The notes: generated by a model from the letters alone, not told the origin. A DNA stretch of 14,955 bases from an uncultured bacterium (GCA_903940375.1 CAJAKT010000188.1:1-14955), one strand, 5' to 3'. Shown: positions 5,726-13,904, counted from the stretch's first letter. Program-made: numbers and translations.

Positions 5726-7249
5726 ATGGAGCCCCGCCCCCTGTCCGATGCCCTCGCTTTCGACGGCGTTCCCGAGAAGTTCGGGTATCTCGGACTCACC
5801 TTCGATGATGTGCTCCTCGTTCCCGCGGAATCCGATGTCGTTCCCAGTGAGGTGATCACTGCCTCCTGGGTCACCCGGAATATCGCCGTGCAGCTGCCGT
5901 TGGTGTCCAGTGCGATGGACACCGTCACCGAGGCGCGGATGGCGATCGCGATGGCGCGTCAGGGCGGTGTCGGGGTGCTGCACCGCAACCTGTCCATCGA
6001 GGCTCAGGCGACGCAGGCGGATCTCGTCAAGCGATCCGAGGCGGGCATGGTGAACAACCCCGTGACCTGTCTGCCGGACGCGACGCTCGAAGAGGTCGAC
6101 CGGCTGTGCGGCCGCTACCGGATCTCCGGAGTGCCCGTCATCGACGAGTCCGGCGTGCTGGTGGGCATCGTCACCAATCGCGACATGCGGTTCGAAGAGA
6201 ATATGAGCCGACCCGCCCGCGAGGTCATGACGCCGATGCCGCTGGTGACTGCTCCCGTCGGGATCAGCCCTGAGGATGCGCTCGCACTTCTCGCGCGTCA
6301 CAAGATCGAGAAGCTGCCGATCCTCGACGGGGATGGTCGACTGCAGGGCCTGTTCACGGTGAAGGACTTCGTCAAGGCCGACAAGTACCCGCACGCCACG
6401 AAGGACGCAAGCGGCCGACTCGTCGTCGGTGCTGCTGTGGGCGTCGGCGAGGATGCCGAGAAGAGGGCTCGCACCCTCATCGAGGCTGGAGTCGACTTCC
6501 TCATCGTCGACACCGCGCACGGGCATTCACGTGCGGTGGTCGACATGGTGCGACTGCTGAAGCACCAGTCCACCGTCGATGTGGTTGGCGGCAACGTGGC
6601 GACTCGGGCCGGGGCGCAGGCACTTGTCGATGCCGGTGCTGACGGCGTCAAGGTCGGCGTTGGTCCCGGTTCCATCTGCACAACCCGGGTCGTGGCCGGT
6701 GTCGGCGTTCCGCAGATTTCCGCCATCTATGAGGCCTCGCTTGCATGTCGGCCGGCGGGTGTTCCTGTCATCGGCGACGGTGGGGTGCAGTACTCGGGCG
6801 ACATCGCCAAGGCACTCGTCGCCGGCGCGGACACCGTGATGCTCGGATCGCTCCTGGCCGGCTGCGAGGAGGCGCCGGGCGACGTTGTCTTCGTCAATGG
6901 CAAGCAGTTCAAGTCCTACCGCGGCATGGGGTCCCTTGGCGCCATGCAGTCGCGCGGTGAGGCCCGCTCGTACAGCAAGGATCGCTACTTCCAGGACGAC
7001 GTGCTCAGTGACGACAAGCTCGTGCCGGAGGGAATCGAGGGGATGGTCGCCTATCGGGGTCCGCTGGGTGCGGTGGCTCACCAGCTGGTCGGCGGCCTCC
7101 GTGCTGCGATGGGCTACTCGGGTGCGCAGACCATGGCTGATCTCCACAACAAGGGTTCCTTCGTGCGCATCACATCTGCGGGGCTGCGCGAAAGCCATCC
7201 GCATGACATCCAGATGACAATCGAAGCGCCCAACTACTCAGGACGGTAG
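5726..7249 (+). CDS. guaB: Inosine-5'-monophosphate dehydrogenase
   Basis: A full-length, 507-aa IMP dehydrogenase. It oxidises IMP to XMP with NAD+, the committed step of GMP synthesis, in the cytosol. The N-terminal FDDVLLVPAESDVVPSEV and LVSSAMDTVTE are typical. A CBS pair occupies about 108-218, an insert that tunes activity to nucleotide levels. The catalytic loop GSICTTRVVAGVGVPQ contains C318, and GDGGVQYSGDIAKAL, the YRGMGSLGAM segment and the flap (SRGEARSYSKDRYFQ) are intact. ATG 5726 is chosen because it has GGAGA at proper spacing and the family's N-terminus follows; an in-frame TTG at 5690 is rejected. Six nt separate it from guaB3, so the two are probably cotranscribed. Its pathway partner guaA lies downstream at 11966. 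Confidence 0.97.
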   Translation: MEPRPLSDALAFDGVPEKFGYLGLTFDDVLLVPAESDVVPSEVITASWVTRNIAVQLPLVSSAMDTVTEARMAIAMARQGGVGVLHRNLSIEAQATQADLVKRSEAGMVNNPVTCLPDATLEEVDRLCGRYRISGVPVIDESGVLVGIVTNRDMRFEENMSRPAREVMTPMPLVTAPVGISPEDALALLARHKIEKLPILDGDGRLQGLFTVKDFVKADKYPHATKDASGRLVVGAAVGVGEDAEKRARTLIEAGVDFLIVDTAHGHSRAVVDMVRLLKHQSTVDVVGGNVATRAGAQALVDAGADGVKVGVGPGSICTTRVVAGVGVPQISAIYEASLACRPAGVPVIGDGGVQYSGDIAKALVAGADTVMLGSLLAGCEEAPGDVVFVNGKQFKSYRGMGSLGAMQSRGEARSYSKDRYFQDDVLSDDKLVPEGIEGMVAYRGPLGAVAHQLVGGLRAAMGYSGAQTMADLHNKGSFVRITSAGLRESHPHDIQMTIEAPNYSGR

Positions 7250-7255
7250 ACGCTT

Positions 7256-8368
7256 GTGACCGAAATCCAGATCGGCGGCGCCAAGCGCGCTCGCCGTGGC
7301 TACTCCCTTGACGAAGTCGCGATCGCGCCGAGTCGCCGCACGCGCGATCCCGAGGCCGTCTCCACCGCCTGGACGATCGATGCCTACCGGTTTGACACCC
7401 CGATCCTGGCCGCGCCCATGGACTCGGTGGTGTCGCCTACCAGCGCCGTCGCCTTCGCCGGTCTCGGCATGCTCGCTGTCCTGAACCTCGAGGGGTTGTG
7501 GGGCCGCTACGAGGATGCTGAGCCCCTGCTCGCCGAGATCGCCGGCCTGGACGCCGAGGCCGTGACCCCGCGGATGCAGGAGCTGTACTCGGCGCGCCCG
7601 GTCGATGCCGATCTGGTGGCAACGCGCATTGCGGATATGAAGGCGGCGGGGATCACGGTTGCGGTCGCGACCTCACCCCAGGGCGCGGCTCGGCTGGCCC
7701 CGCTTGCATCGCAATCGGGCGCCGACATCGTCGTGATCCGTGGCACCACCGTCTCGGCCGAGCATGTCTCGTCTGCAGGTGAGCCGCTCAACCTCAAGCA
7801 GTTCATCCACGAGCTTGACGCTCCCGTCATCGTCGGCGGCTGCGCCACGCATCAGGCTGCCCTGCACCTCATGCGCACAGGTGCCGCTGGCGTGCTGGTC
7901 GGCTTCGGCGGCGGTGCATCGCACACGACCGCAGATGTGATGGGCGTACGCGTTCCCATGGCAAGCGCCATCGCCGATGTGGCGGCTGCGCGTCGCGACT
8001 ACCTCGATGAGTCCGGCGGTCGCTATGTCCACGTCATCGCCGACGGCTCCATGGGCCGCAGCGGCGATATCGTCAAGGCGTTCGCCTGCGGGGCCGATGC
8101 GGCAATGGTCGGGTCGATCTTCGCCCGCGCGACCGATGCGCCCGGGCGCGGTGCGCACTGGGGAGCAGAGGCCTGGCACCCGAGCCTGCCGCGCGGCGAC
8201 CGGCACCTGATGCCGACTGTCGGAACACTGGCCGAGGTCGTCAACGGCCCGTCGCGCAGCGCCGATGGCACGATGAACATCGTGGGCGCCTTGCGAAAGG
8301 CAATGGCAACGACGGGCTACAGCGATGTCAAGGAGTTCCAGCGAGTCGAGATGGTGGTCACTGCGTGA
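7256..8368 (+). CDS. guaB3: GuaB3-family IMP dehydrogenase-related protein
   Basis: A 370-aa IMPDH/GMP-reductase-superfamily barrel lacking the CBS insert. It begins at GTG 7256, six nt after guaB. The family signature MTEIQIGGAKRARRGYSLDE and ILAAPMDSVVSP identify the actinobacterial GuaB3 group (Rv3410c type). Phosphate-site features (VHVIADGSMGRSGDIVKAFA) are kept. The loop that is GSICTT in GuaB reads GGGASHTT, so the catalytic Cys position is occupied by H223. Mycobacterial GuaB3 has not shown IMPDH activity, whereas a cyanobacterial GuaB3 was reported active, so the reaction here is uncertain. It may bind purine nucleotides or modulate GuaB. The stop overlaps the start of the next gene. 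Confidence 0.93.
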   Translation: MTEIQIGGAKRARRGYSLDEVAIAPSRRTRDPEAVSTAWTIDAYRFDTPILAAPMDSVVSPTSAVAFAGLGMLAVLNLEGLWGRYEDAEPLLAEIAGLDAEAVTPRMQELYSARPVDADLVATRIADMKAAGITVAVATSPQGAARLAPLASQSGADIVVIRGTTVSAEHVSSAGEPLNLKQFIHELDAPVIVGGCATHQAALHLMRTGAAGVLVGFGGGASHTTADVMGVRVPMASAIADVAAARRDYLDESGGRYVHVIADGSMGRSGDIVKAFACGADAAMVGSIFARATDAPGRGAHWGAEAWHPSLPRGDRHLMPTVGTLAEVVNGPSRSADGTMNIVGALRKAMATTGYSDVKEFQRVEMVVTA

Positions 8369-9909
8369 CCCTCAACCGGGACGTCATCGACGAGCTGCTC
8401 ACGCGGCTCGCCGTGCGGCCCGGTGCCCGCACTCGCGAGGTGATCTCGCCTCTGACCGGTGAGCGGCTGTTCGACCTGCCGCTCGCCGACGAGCAGGATG
8501 TCGATGCGGCCGTCGCGACGCTGCGCACTGCCCAAAGAGCATGGGCGGCTCGCCCGCTGAAGGAACGCTGCGCGGTCATGCTGCGGTTCCATGACCTCGT
8601 CCTTGCGCGCAGGGATGTCGGTCTCGACATCGTGCAGTGGGAGACGGGCAAGTCCCGGCGCGATGCGATGGAGGAACTCATCGACGTCGCCCTCAACGCC
8701 CGCCACTATGCGCGCGATGCCCGTCGGCTGCTGAAGCCACGTCGGCACCGCGGCGCCCTCCCCGTCGCCGTGGGAGTCGTGCAGGTCCAGCATCCCAAGG
8801 GGATCATCGGGGTGCTGGCGCCCTGGAACTACCCGCTGACCCTGGCGGCCAGTGATGCGCTGCCTGCTCTGCTCGCCGGCAACGCCGTGGTCCTCAAGCC
8901 TGATGTGCAGACAACCCTCACGGCGGCGTGGGTGATCGGCCTGATGTTCGAGGCCGGGCTGCCCGTCGATGTTCTGCAGATCGTGCCGGGCGAAGGTCCT
9001 GACGTGGGGCCGCTCGTGATCGACCGCGTCGACTACGTGATGTTCACGGGCTCCACCCGCGTCGGACGTGAGGTCGCCTCGCGCTGCGGCCAGCGGCTGA
9101 TCGGCTGCTCACTCGAGCTCGGTGGCAAGAATGCCATGATCGTTCGAGCAGACGCGGATGTCGCGCGCGCGGCTGAGATCGCGACCCGCGCCTCCTTCGC
9201 CAACTCCGGTCAGTTGTGCATCTCGATGGAGCGCATCTATGTCCATGAGTCGGTATTCGATTCTTTCGTCACGGCGTTTGCCGACGAGGTGCGCCGGCTG
9301 GCCTTCAGCAACGGCATCGGCTGGACCGGCACGGTGGGTTCGCTCATCGCGCAACGGCAGGTCGACCGTGTCCAGTCGCACGTCGACGACGCTGTGGCCC
9401 ACGGGGCGACACTCGTCGTTGGCGGTAGGGCGCGGCCGGATGTCGGCCCGTACTTCTTCGAGCCGACAGTCCTGACCGGTGTCACGGACGACATGATCCT
9501 GTGTGCCGAGGAGACCTTCGGCCCGGTCGTGGCGGTCTACTCGGTCGCGTCCGACGATGAGGCCCTCGCGAAGGCGAATGACTCGGCATACGGACTCAAC
9601 GCGGTTATCGTCACGCGAGACACGACCGCTGGGCGCACGATCGCGACGCGCATCCAGGCGGGCACCGTCAACATCAACGAGGCCTTCGGGCCCTCGTGGG
9701 GGAGCACGCGTTCTCCGATGGGTGGCATGGGCGACTCCGGACTCGGTAGGCGCCATGGTGACGAGGGCCTGCTCAAGTACACGGAGTCGCAGACGATTGC
9801 TACCCAGCGATTCCTCGGCTTCGATGCACAGTTCGGAATGACGGATGAGAAGTGGCTCAACACCCTGGCGGGGGCCCTGTCCGTGATGAAGAGGGTGGGG
9901 ATCAAGTAG
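8365..9909 (+). CDS. gabD2: Succinate-semialdehyde dehydrogenase (GabD2-like aldehyde dehydrogenase)
   Basis: A 514-aa NAD(P)+-dependent aldehyde dehydrogenase. The catalytic Glu is E251 (CSLELGGKN) and the nucleophile C285 (FANSGQLCISMERIYV), 34 residues apart as in the whole family. APWNYPL, the FTGSTRVGREVA Rossmann loop and the EETFGPVVAVY motif are also present. The N-terminus (VISPLTGERLFDLPLADEQD) and overall length resemble actinobacterial GabD2, which oxidises succinic semialdehyde to succinate. Substrate is inferred from similarity only, and other aldehydes are possible. GTG 8365 overlaps the guaB3 stop by four nt (GTGA), so translation is coupled. Its place between guaB3 and the ChoD-like gene is unusual compared with M. 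tuberculosis, where those two are adjacent. Confidence 0.88.
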   Translation: MTLNRDVIDELLTRLAVRPGARTREVISPLTGERLFDLPLADEQDVDAAVATLRTAQRAWAARPLKERCAVMLRFHDLVLARRDVGLDIVQWETGKSRRDAMEELIDVALNARHYARDARRLLKPRRHRGALPVAVGVVQVQHPKGIIGVLAPWNYPLTLAASDALPALLAGNAVVLKPDVQTTLTAAWVIGLMFEAGLPVDVLQIVPGEGPDVGPLVIDRVDYVMFTGSTRVGREVASRCGQRLIGCSLELGGKNAMIVRADADVARAAEIATRASFANSGQLCISMERIYVHESVFDSFVTAFADEVRRLAFSNGIGWTGTVGSLIAQRQVDRVQSHVDDAVAHGATLVVGGRARPDVGPYFFEPTVLTGVTDDMILCAEETFGPVVAVYSVASDDEALAKANDSAYGLNAVIVTRDTTAGRTIATRIQAGTVNINEAFGPSWGSTRSPMGGMGDSGLGRRHGDEGLLKYTESQTIATQRFLGFDAQFGMTDEKWLNTLAGALSVMKRVGIK

Positions 9910-9911
9910 TC

Positions 9912-11609
9912 ATGGTTGCCGGATTCGATTTCGACGTCCTGATCATCGGCTCGGGATTCGGTGGGTCGGTGTCGGCCCTCCGCCTGGCGGAGAAGGGCTA
10001 CCGGGTAGGCGTGCTGGAGGCCGGGCGTCGCTTCACAGATGCGACCTTGCCCGCAACATCGTGGCGGCTCAAGGACTTCCTGTGGGCGCCCATGCTCGGC
10101 CTGATGGGTGTCCAGCGCATTCACGTGCTCAAGGACGTGGTGGTGCTGGCCGGTGCTGGCGTGGGTGGCGGGTCCCTCGTCTATGCGAACACGCTCTATG
10201 TGCCGGGCAAGCCCTTCTTCGACGATCCGCAGTGGCGCGACATCACCGACTGGGCAGGCGAACTCGCGCCTTACTACGACCAGGCCGCGCGGATGCTGGG
10301 TGTCGTCGACAACCCCACGATGACGCCGAGCGACGACGTCATGAAAGCCGTCGCCGACGAGATGGGTGTCGGCCACACCTTTCGCCTTACGCCGGTCGGT
10401 GTGTACTTCGGGGACGGCCCGGGCGTAACGCGACCCGACCCCTTCTTCGGTGGCGCCGGCCCCGATCGCACCGGCTGCATCGAGTGCGGCGAGTGCATGA
10501 CCGGCTGTCGGCACAATGCCAAGAACACGTTGCCGAAGAACTACCTCGCGCTCGCCGAGGCGGCTGGTGCGCGGGTGTATCCGATGACCACCGTCACCGG
10601 TCTCGCTGAACGAGAGGGCGGCGGTTTCACGGTCGACACGACGAGGACGGGTTCGTGGGGGAGGCGGGTCCGCACCCTGAGCGCACAGCAGGTCATTGTC
10701 GCGGCGGGCACGTACAACACGCAGAAGCTGTTGCACCGCATGAAGGATGACGGCCGCCTGCCACGGCTGTCGAGTGTGCTGGGCCGGCTCTCTCGCACGA
10801 ACTCGGAATCAATCCTCGGAGCCGTGACAAGCACCACGGCAACCGACTTCACGCAGGGCGTGGCGATCACGTCTAGCTTCTATCCCGAACCGCACACGCA
10901 TGTCGAGCCGGTCCGATACGGCAAGGGCTCGAACTCCATGGGACTGCTGCAGACCATCCTCACTGTCCCGCGTGCGGGGCAGCAACGCTGGCGGTCCTTC
11001 GCATCGGATGTGCTGAAGGATCCACGTGATGCCATCCGGCTGCTGAATGTGCACAAGTGGAGCGAGCGCTCGATCATCTCCCTGGTGATGCAGACGGCGG
11101 ACAACTCGCTGACGGTGATGGGGAAGCGTTCACGGCTGGGCACATGGGGGCTGACAACGCGCCTCGATGGCTCGAATCCGCCGCCGGCCTACATGCCCGT
11201 TGCCCAGGATGTCGTGCGGCGTCTTGCCCAGCGCATCAACGGCATTCCCGTGGGCAGCCACTTCGAGAACTTCGACGCTGCCGTCACCGCCCATTTCGTC
11301 GGGGGATGCCCGATCGGCGCTGATGAGCGCAGCGGTGTCATCGACGGCTATCACCGGGTCTACGGCTACGACGGCCTGCACATCGTCGATGGGTCGGCCA
11401 TCACCGCGAACCTGGGGGTCAACCCGTCGCTGACGATCACCGCGCAGGCGGAACGCGCGATGGCACTGTGGCCGAACAAGGGCCAGGACGACCCGCGGCC
11501 ACCGGTCGGCTCGGGCTACGAGCGCGTCGTCCCGGTGGCCCCGGCCAACCCGGTCGTGCCTGAGGCCGCGCCGGGCGCTCTGCGGCTGCCTATCGTCGGC
11601 ATCACCTGA
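9912..11609 (+). CDS. GMC-family FAD oxidoreductase, ChoD/cholesterol-oxidase-like
   Basis: A 565-aa flavoprotein. The N-terminal FAD-binding site is DVLIIGSGFGG (GxGxxG at 13-18) with E36 in VLEAG for the ADP ribose. The C-terminal substrate domain holds the catalytic pair H461 (AHFVGGCPIG) and N504 (GVNPSLTI). A cysteine-rich loop, C189-x2-C192-x2-C195-x3-C199 followed by HNAKNTLPKNYL, is typical of the ChoD branch. No signal peptide is visible, so it is probably cytosolic. It should oxidise an alcohol or sterol-like substrate with O2 or another acceptor; despite its name, mycobacterial ChoD has no settled role in sterol breakdown. ATG 9912 lies two nt beyond the dehydrogenase stop, with a GGGTGGGG stretch a little far upstream. 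Synteny with guaB3 supports the orthology. Confidence 0.88.
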   Translation: MVAGFDFDVLIIGSGFGGSVSALRLAEKGYRVGVLEAGRRFTDATLPATSWRLKDFLWAPMLGLMGVQRIHVLKDVVVLAGAGVGGGSLVYANTLYVPGKPFFDDPQWRDITDWAGELAPYYDQAARMLGVVDNPTMTPSDDVMKAVADEMGVGHTFRLTPVGVYFGDGPGVTRPDPFFGGAGPDRTGCIECGECMTGCRHNAKNTLPKNYLALAEAAGARVYPMTTVTGLAEREGGGFTVDTTRTGSWGRRVRTLSAQQVIVAAGTYNTQKLLHRMKDDGRLPRLSSVLGRLSRTNSESILGAVTSTTATDFTQGVAITSSFYPEPHTHVEPVRYGKGSNSMGLLQTILTVPRAGQQRWRSFASDVLKDPRDAIRLLNVHKWSERSIISLVMQTADNSLTVMGKRSRLGTWGLTTRLDGSNPPPAYMPVAQDVVRRLAQRINGIPVGSHFENFDAAVTAHFVGGCPIGADERSGVIDGYHRVYGYDGLHIVDGSAITANLGVNPSLTITAQAERAMALWPNKGQDDPRPPVGSGYERVVPVAPANPVVPEAAPGALRLPIVGIT

Positions 11610-11642
11610 CCGTGCTGCTGGGGGAGCTCGGGGCCCGGCCGT

Positions 11643-11648
11643 TAGGGT
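11643..11648 (+). promoter_or_regulatory. -10 element (TAGGGT) for leaderless transcription of the dispanin-like gene
   Basis: TAGGGT fits TANNNT and lies exactly 7 nt before ATG 11656. This is the spacing at which actinobacterial transcripts begin on their start codon. There is no Shine-Dalgarno sequence. It gives the following genes a promoter separate from the guaB run. Confidence 0.5.
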
Positions 11649-11655
11649 GCTGGTG

Positions 11656-11943
11656 ATGTCTGATCCGTCCCCGCCCGCCGAGTCGTCGACCGGCGCCCGC
11701 CCGCCCCGGGCCTATCTGGGCTGGTCGCTCGTCGCGACGATCGCCTGCTTCCTCCCGCTTGGCCTGATCGCCCTGTACTACGGGTTCCGGACGAATCGGG
11801 CGATCGTCGAGGGCCGCCCAGACGACGCGATTCGCGATTCGCGCGTCACCCGCCGGTGGCTGCTGGCCACTGCCATCGTGGGAGTTGCCGTCTATCTGGT
11901 CATCGCCGCGGTCTTCGTCCTGCTGGGAGCGTTCTCGCCGTGA
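11656..11943 (+). CDS. CD225/dispanin-like small membrane protein
   Basis: A 95-aa protein with a disordered, Pro/Ser-rich N-terminus (1-18) and two hydrophobic helices, about 20-43 and 67-92. The first helix and loop, YLGWSLVATIACFLPLGLIA followed by YYGFRTNRAIVEGRPDDAIRDS, match the CD225/dispanin pattern: an aromatic-rich helix, a PLG turn, a short basic loop and a small-residue segment before the second helix. Bacterial members are widespread and mostly uncharacterised; eukaryotic IFITM proteins alter membrane fusion. Start: ATG 11656, because of the -10 element spacing; GTG codons at 11647 and 11653 are in frame but fit worse. It precedes guaA by 22 nt on the same strand. No link to purine metabolism is visible. 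Confidence 0.78.
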   Translation: MSDPSPPAESSTGARPPRAYLGWSLVATIACFLPLGLIALYYGFRTNRAIVEGRPDDAIRDSRVTRRWLLATAIVGVAVYLVIAAVFVLLGAFSP

Positions 11944-11953
11944 GGCGGATCGA

Positions 11954-11959
11954 TAGGCT
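11954..11959 (+). promoter_or_regulatory. -10 element (TAGGCT) for leaderless transcription of guaA
   Basis: TAGGCT fits TANNNT and ends 6 nt before GTG 11966. With no Shine-Dalgarno sequence in the 22-nt gap after the previous gene, guaA can plausibly be made from a leaderless transcript as well as by readthrough. Confidence 0.5.
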
Positions 11960-11965
11960 CAGTCG

Positions 11966-13534
11966 GTGACCCCGTCCCTCGACACCGTCCTCGTCGTCGA
12001 CTTCGGCGCCCAGTACGCCCAGCTCATCGCGCGTCGCGTGCGCGAGGCGCACGTGTACTCCGAGATCGTCCCGCACACCATGTCGGTCGCCGACATCGTG
12101 GCGCGACGCCCCGCGGCCGTGATCCTCAGTGGTGGTCCGTCCAGCGTCTACGCGCCCGGTGCCCCCTATCTTGATCCCGCGTTGTTCGATGCCGGCATAC
12201 CGGTGTTCGGCATCTGCTACGGCTTCCAGGCCATGGCGCAGGCACTGGGTGGAACGGTTGCGCGGACGGGCCTGAGCGAGTTCGGTCGAACACCGCTGCG
12301 TGTCACCGAGTCGGGCCGGCTGTTCGCCGGGCTGCCGGATGAGCTGAGTGTCTGGATGTCACATGGCGATTCGGTTGCCGAGGCACCCGCGGGCTTCCGG
12401 GTTTCGGCGATGTCGGATGGAGCACCCGTAGCTGGATTCGAGGACGCGGACCGGCGCCTCGCGGGCGTCCAGTTCCATCCCGAGGTCATGCACAGCGAGA
12501 GTGGCCAGCAGGTCCTCGAGCATTTCCTGTACGACATCGCCGGCTGCGCACCGTCATGGACGATGACGAATGTCATCGACGAGCAGGTCTCGCGGATCCG
12601 CGAGCAGGTGGGTGCGGGCCGGGTGATCTGCGGGCTGTCCGGTGGCGTCGACTCCGCGGTGGCCGCGGCGATGGTCCAGCGCGCCGTGGGCGACCAGCTG
12701 ACCTGCGTCTTCGTCGATCACGGGCTGCTGCGCAAGGGTGAGGCTGAGCAGGTCGAGCGTGACTACGTGGCCGCGACGGGGATCAACCTCGTTGTCGTCG
12801 ATGCGCGCGAGCGATTCCTGACTGCCTTGGCGGGCGTGAGCGACCCTGAGACCAAGCGCAAGATCATCGGCCGCGAGTTCATCCGCGTATTCGAGGAGGC
12901 GGAGCGATCGATCGTCGCTGACGCAGGGGAGCACGGGCAGAAGGTCGAGTTCCTGGTCCAGGGAACGCTGTATCCCGATGTCGTCGAATCGGGCGGCGGG
13001 ACGGGCACGGCGAACATCAAGAGCCACCACAACGTCGGCGGTCTGCCGGACGACATGCAGTTCACGCTGGTCGAGCCACTTCGAACACTGTTCAAGGATG
13101 AAGTGCGTCAGGTCGGACTCGACCTGGGCCTGCCACCCGAGATCGTCTGGCGCCATCCGTTCCCCGGGCCGGGTCTGGCCATTCGCATCATCGGTGCTGT
13201 CGACGAGGAACGGCTGTCGATCCTCCGTGAGGCCGATGCCATTGCCCGCGAGGAGCTCACGGCGGCGGGACTGGACCGGGATGTGTGGCAGTTCCCGGTC
13301 GTACTGCTCGCCGATGTGCGTTCCGTGGGCGTTCAGGGCGATGGCCGAACCTATGGGCATCCAGTCGTATTGAGGCCGGTGTCGAGCGAGGACGCGATGA
13401 CGGCTGACTGGTCGCGACTTCCCTATGACCTGATCGCCCGCATCTCCACCCGCATCACAAACGAAGTGCGCGAGGTCAATCGGGTCACGCTTGACGTGAC
13501 GTCGAAGCCGCCCGGCACCATTGAATGGGAGTGA
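11966..13534 (+). CDS. guaA: GMP synthase (glutamine-hydrolysing)
   Basis: A complete, 522-aa two-domain enzyme. It amidates XMP to GMP using ATP and glutamine, the step after GuaB. The glutaminase domain (about 1-190) has the triad C84 (GICYGFQ), H171 and E173 (FHPEV). The ATP pyrophosphatase domain (about 200-390) has the PP-loop SGGVDS (225-230) and the IKSHHNVGGLP segment. The C-terminal dimerisation domain contains FPGPGLAIRI and ends with TLDVTSKPPGTIEWE, the canonical terminus that contacts XMP. Length and motifs are standard. GTG 11966 is the start because the family's VLVVDFGAQYAQLIARRVRE sits eight residues in. The next gene starts two nt after its stop. Confidence 0.98.
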   Translation: MTPSLDTVLVVDFGAQYAQLIARRVREAHVYSEIVPHTMSVADIVARRPAAVILSGGPSSVYAPGAPYLDPALFDAGIPVFGICYGFQAMAQALGGTVARTGLSEFGRTPLRVTESGRLFAGLPDELSVWMSHGDSVAEAPAGFRVSAMSDGAPVAGFEDADRRLAGVQFHPEVMHSESGQQVLEHFLYDIAGCAPSWTMTNVIDEQVSRIREQVGAGRVICGLSGGVDSAVAAAMVQRAVGDQLTCVFVDHGLLRKGEAEQVERDYVAATGINLVVVDARERFLTALAGVSDPETKRKIIGREFIRVFEEAERSIVADAGEHGQKVEFLVQGTLYPDVVESGGGTGTANIKSHHNVGGLPDDMQFTLVEPLRTLFKDEVRQVGLDLGLPPEIVWRHPFPGPGLAIRIIGAVDEERLSILREADAIAREELTAAGLDRDVWQFPVVLLADVRSVGVQGDGRTYGHPVVLRPVSSEDAMTADWSRLPYDLIARISTRITNEVREVNRVTLDVTSKPPGTIEWE

Positions 13535-13536
13535 CC

Positions 13537-13896
13537 ATGGAGTTCGTTTTCCACCTGATCGTCGTACTGCACTTCGTCGGCCTGGCATTGCTGCTGGGTG
13601 CATTCCTGGTTCAGGTGAAGTCGCCGGAGAAGACCGTGACGCGCTGGATGTGGGACGGTGCGCTCACGCAGTTGCTCACCGGCCTGATCATGGTCGGCAT
13701 GATCTCGTCCGGCCTGCTGGGCGATGAGGAGAAGGCGGAACTGAGCCACACCAAGATCGGTGTGAAGCTCGCCATTGTCGTCGTCATCGCCATCCTTGCC
13801 TTCGTTGGCAAGAAGCGCCCGGCCCCTCAGGTAGGCCTGTGGGCCACGATCGGCCTGCTGACACTGGCGAATGTGATCATCGCTGTCTTCTGGTAG
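13537..13896 (+). CDS. Four-helix integral membrane protein of unknown function
   Basis: A 119-aa protein with four predicted membrane helices, about 3-25, 40-61, 74-91 and 99-118, and almost no soluble domain. Residues H6 and H12 lie in the first helix (FHLIVVLHFVGLALLLGAF), a pattern seen in some heme- or copper-related small membrane proteins, but no family can be named. ATG 13537 has GGGAG six nt upstream, overlapping the end of guaA, and follows its stop by two nt. Cotranslation with guaA is therefore likely. Codon use is like that of its neighbours, so recent acquisition is not suggested. Confidence 0.82.
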   Translation: MEFVFHLIVVLHFVGLALLLGAFLVQVKSPEKTVTRWMWDGALTQLLTGLIMVGMISSGLLGDEEKAELSHTKIGVKLAIVVVIAILAFVGKKRPAPQVGLWATIGLLTLANVIIAVFW

Positions 13897-13904
13897 CACC
13901 GAAT

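Noticed and set aside
9537..10736. 399-residue open frame on the minus strand across the dehydrogenase/GMC junction
   Set aside because: It is antisense to two genes with intact catalytic motifs, has composition typical of high-GC antisense reading and shows no domain.
12554..13603. 349-residue open frame on the minus strand inside guaA
   Set aside because: It is antisense to a complete GMP synthase and has no recognisable motif.
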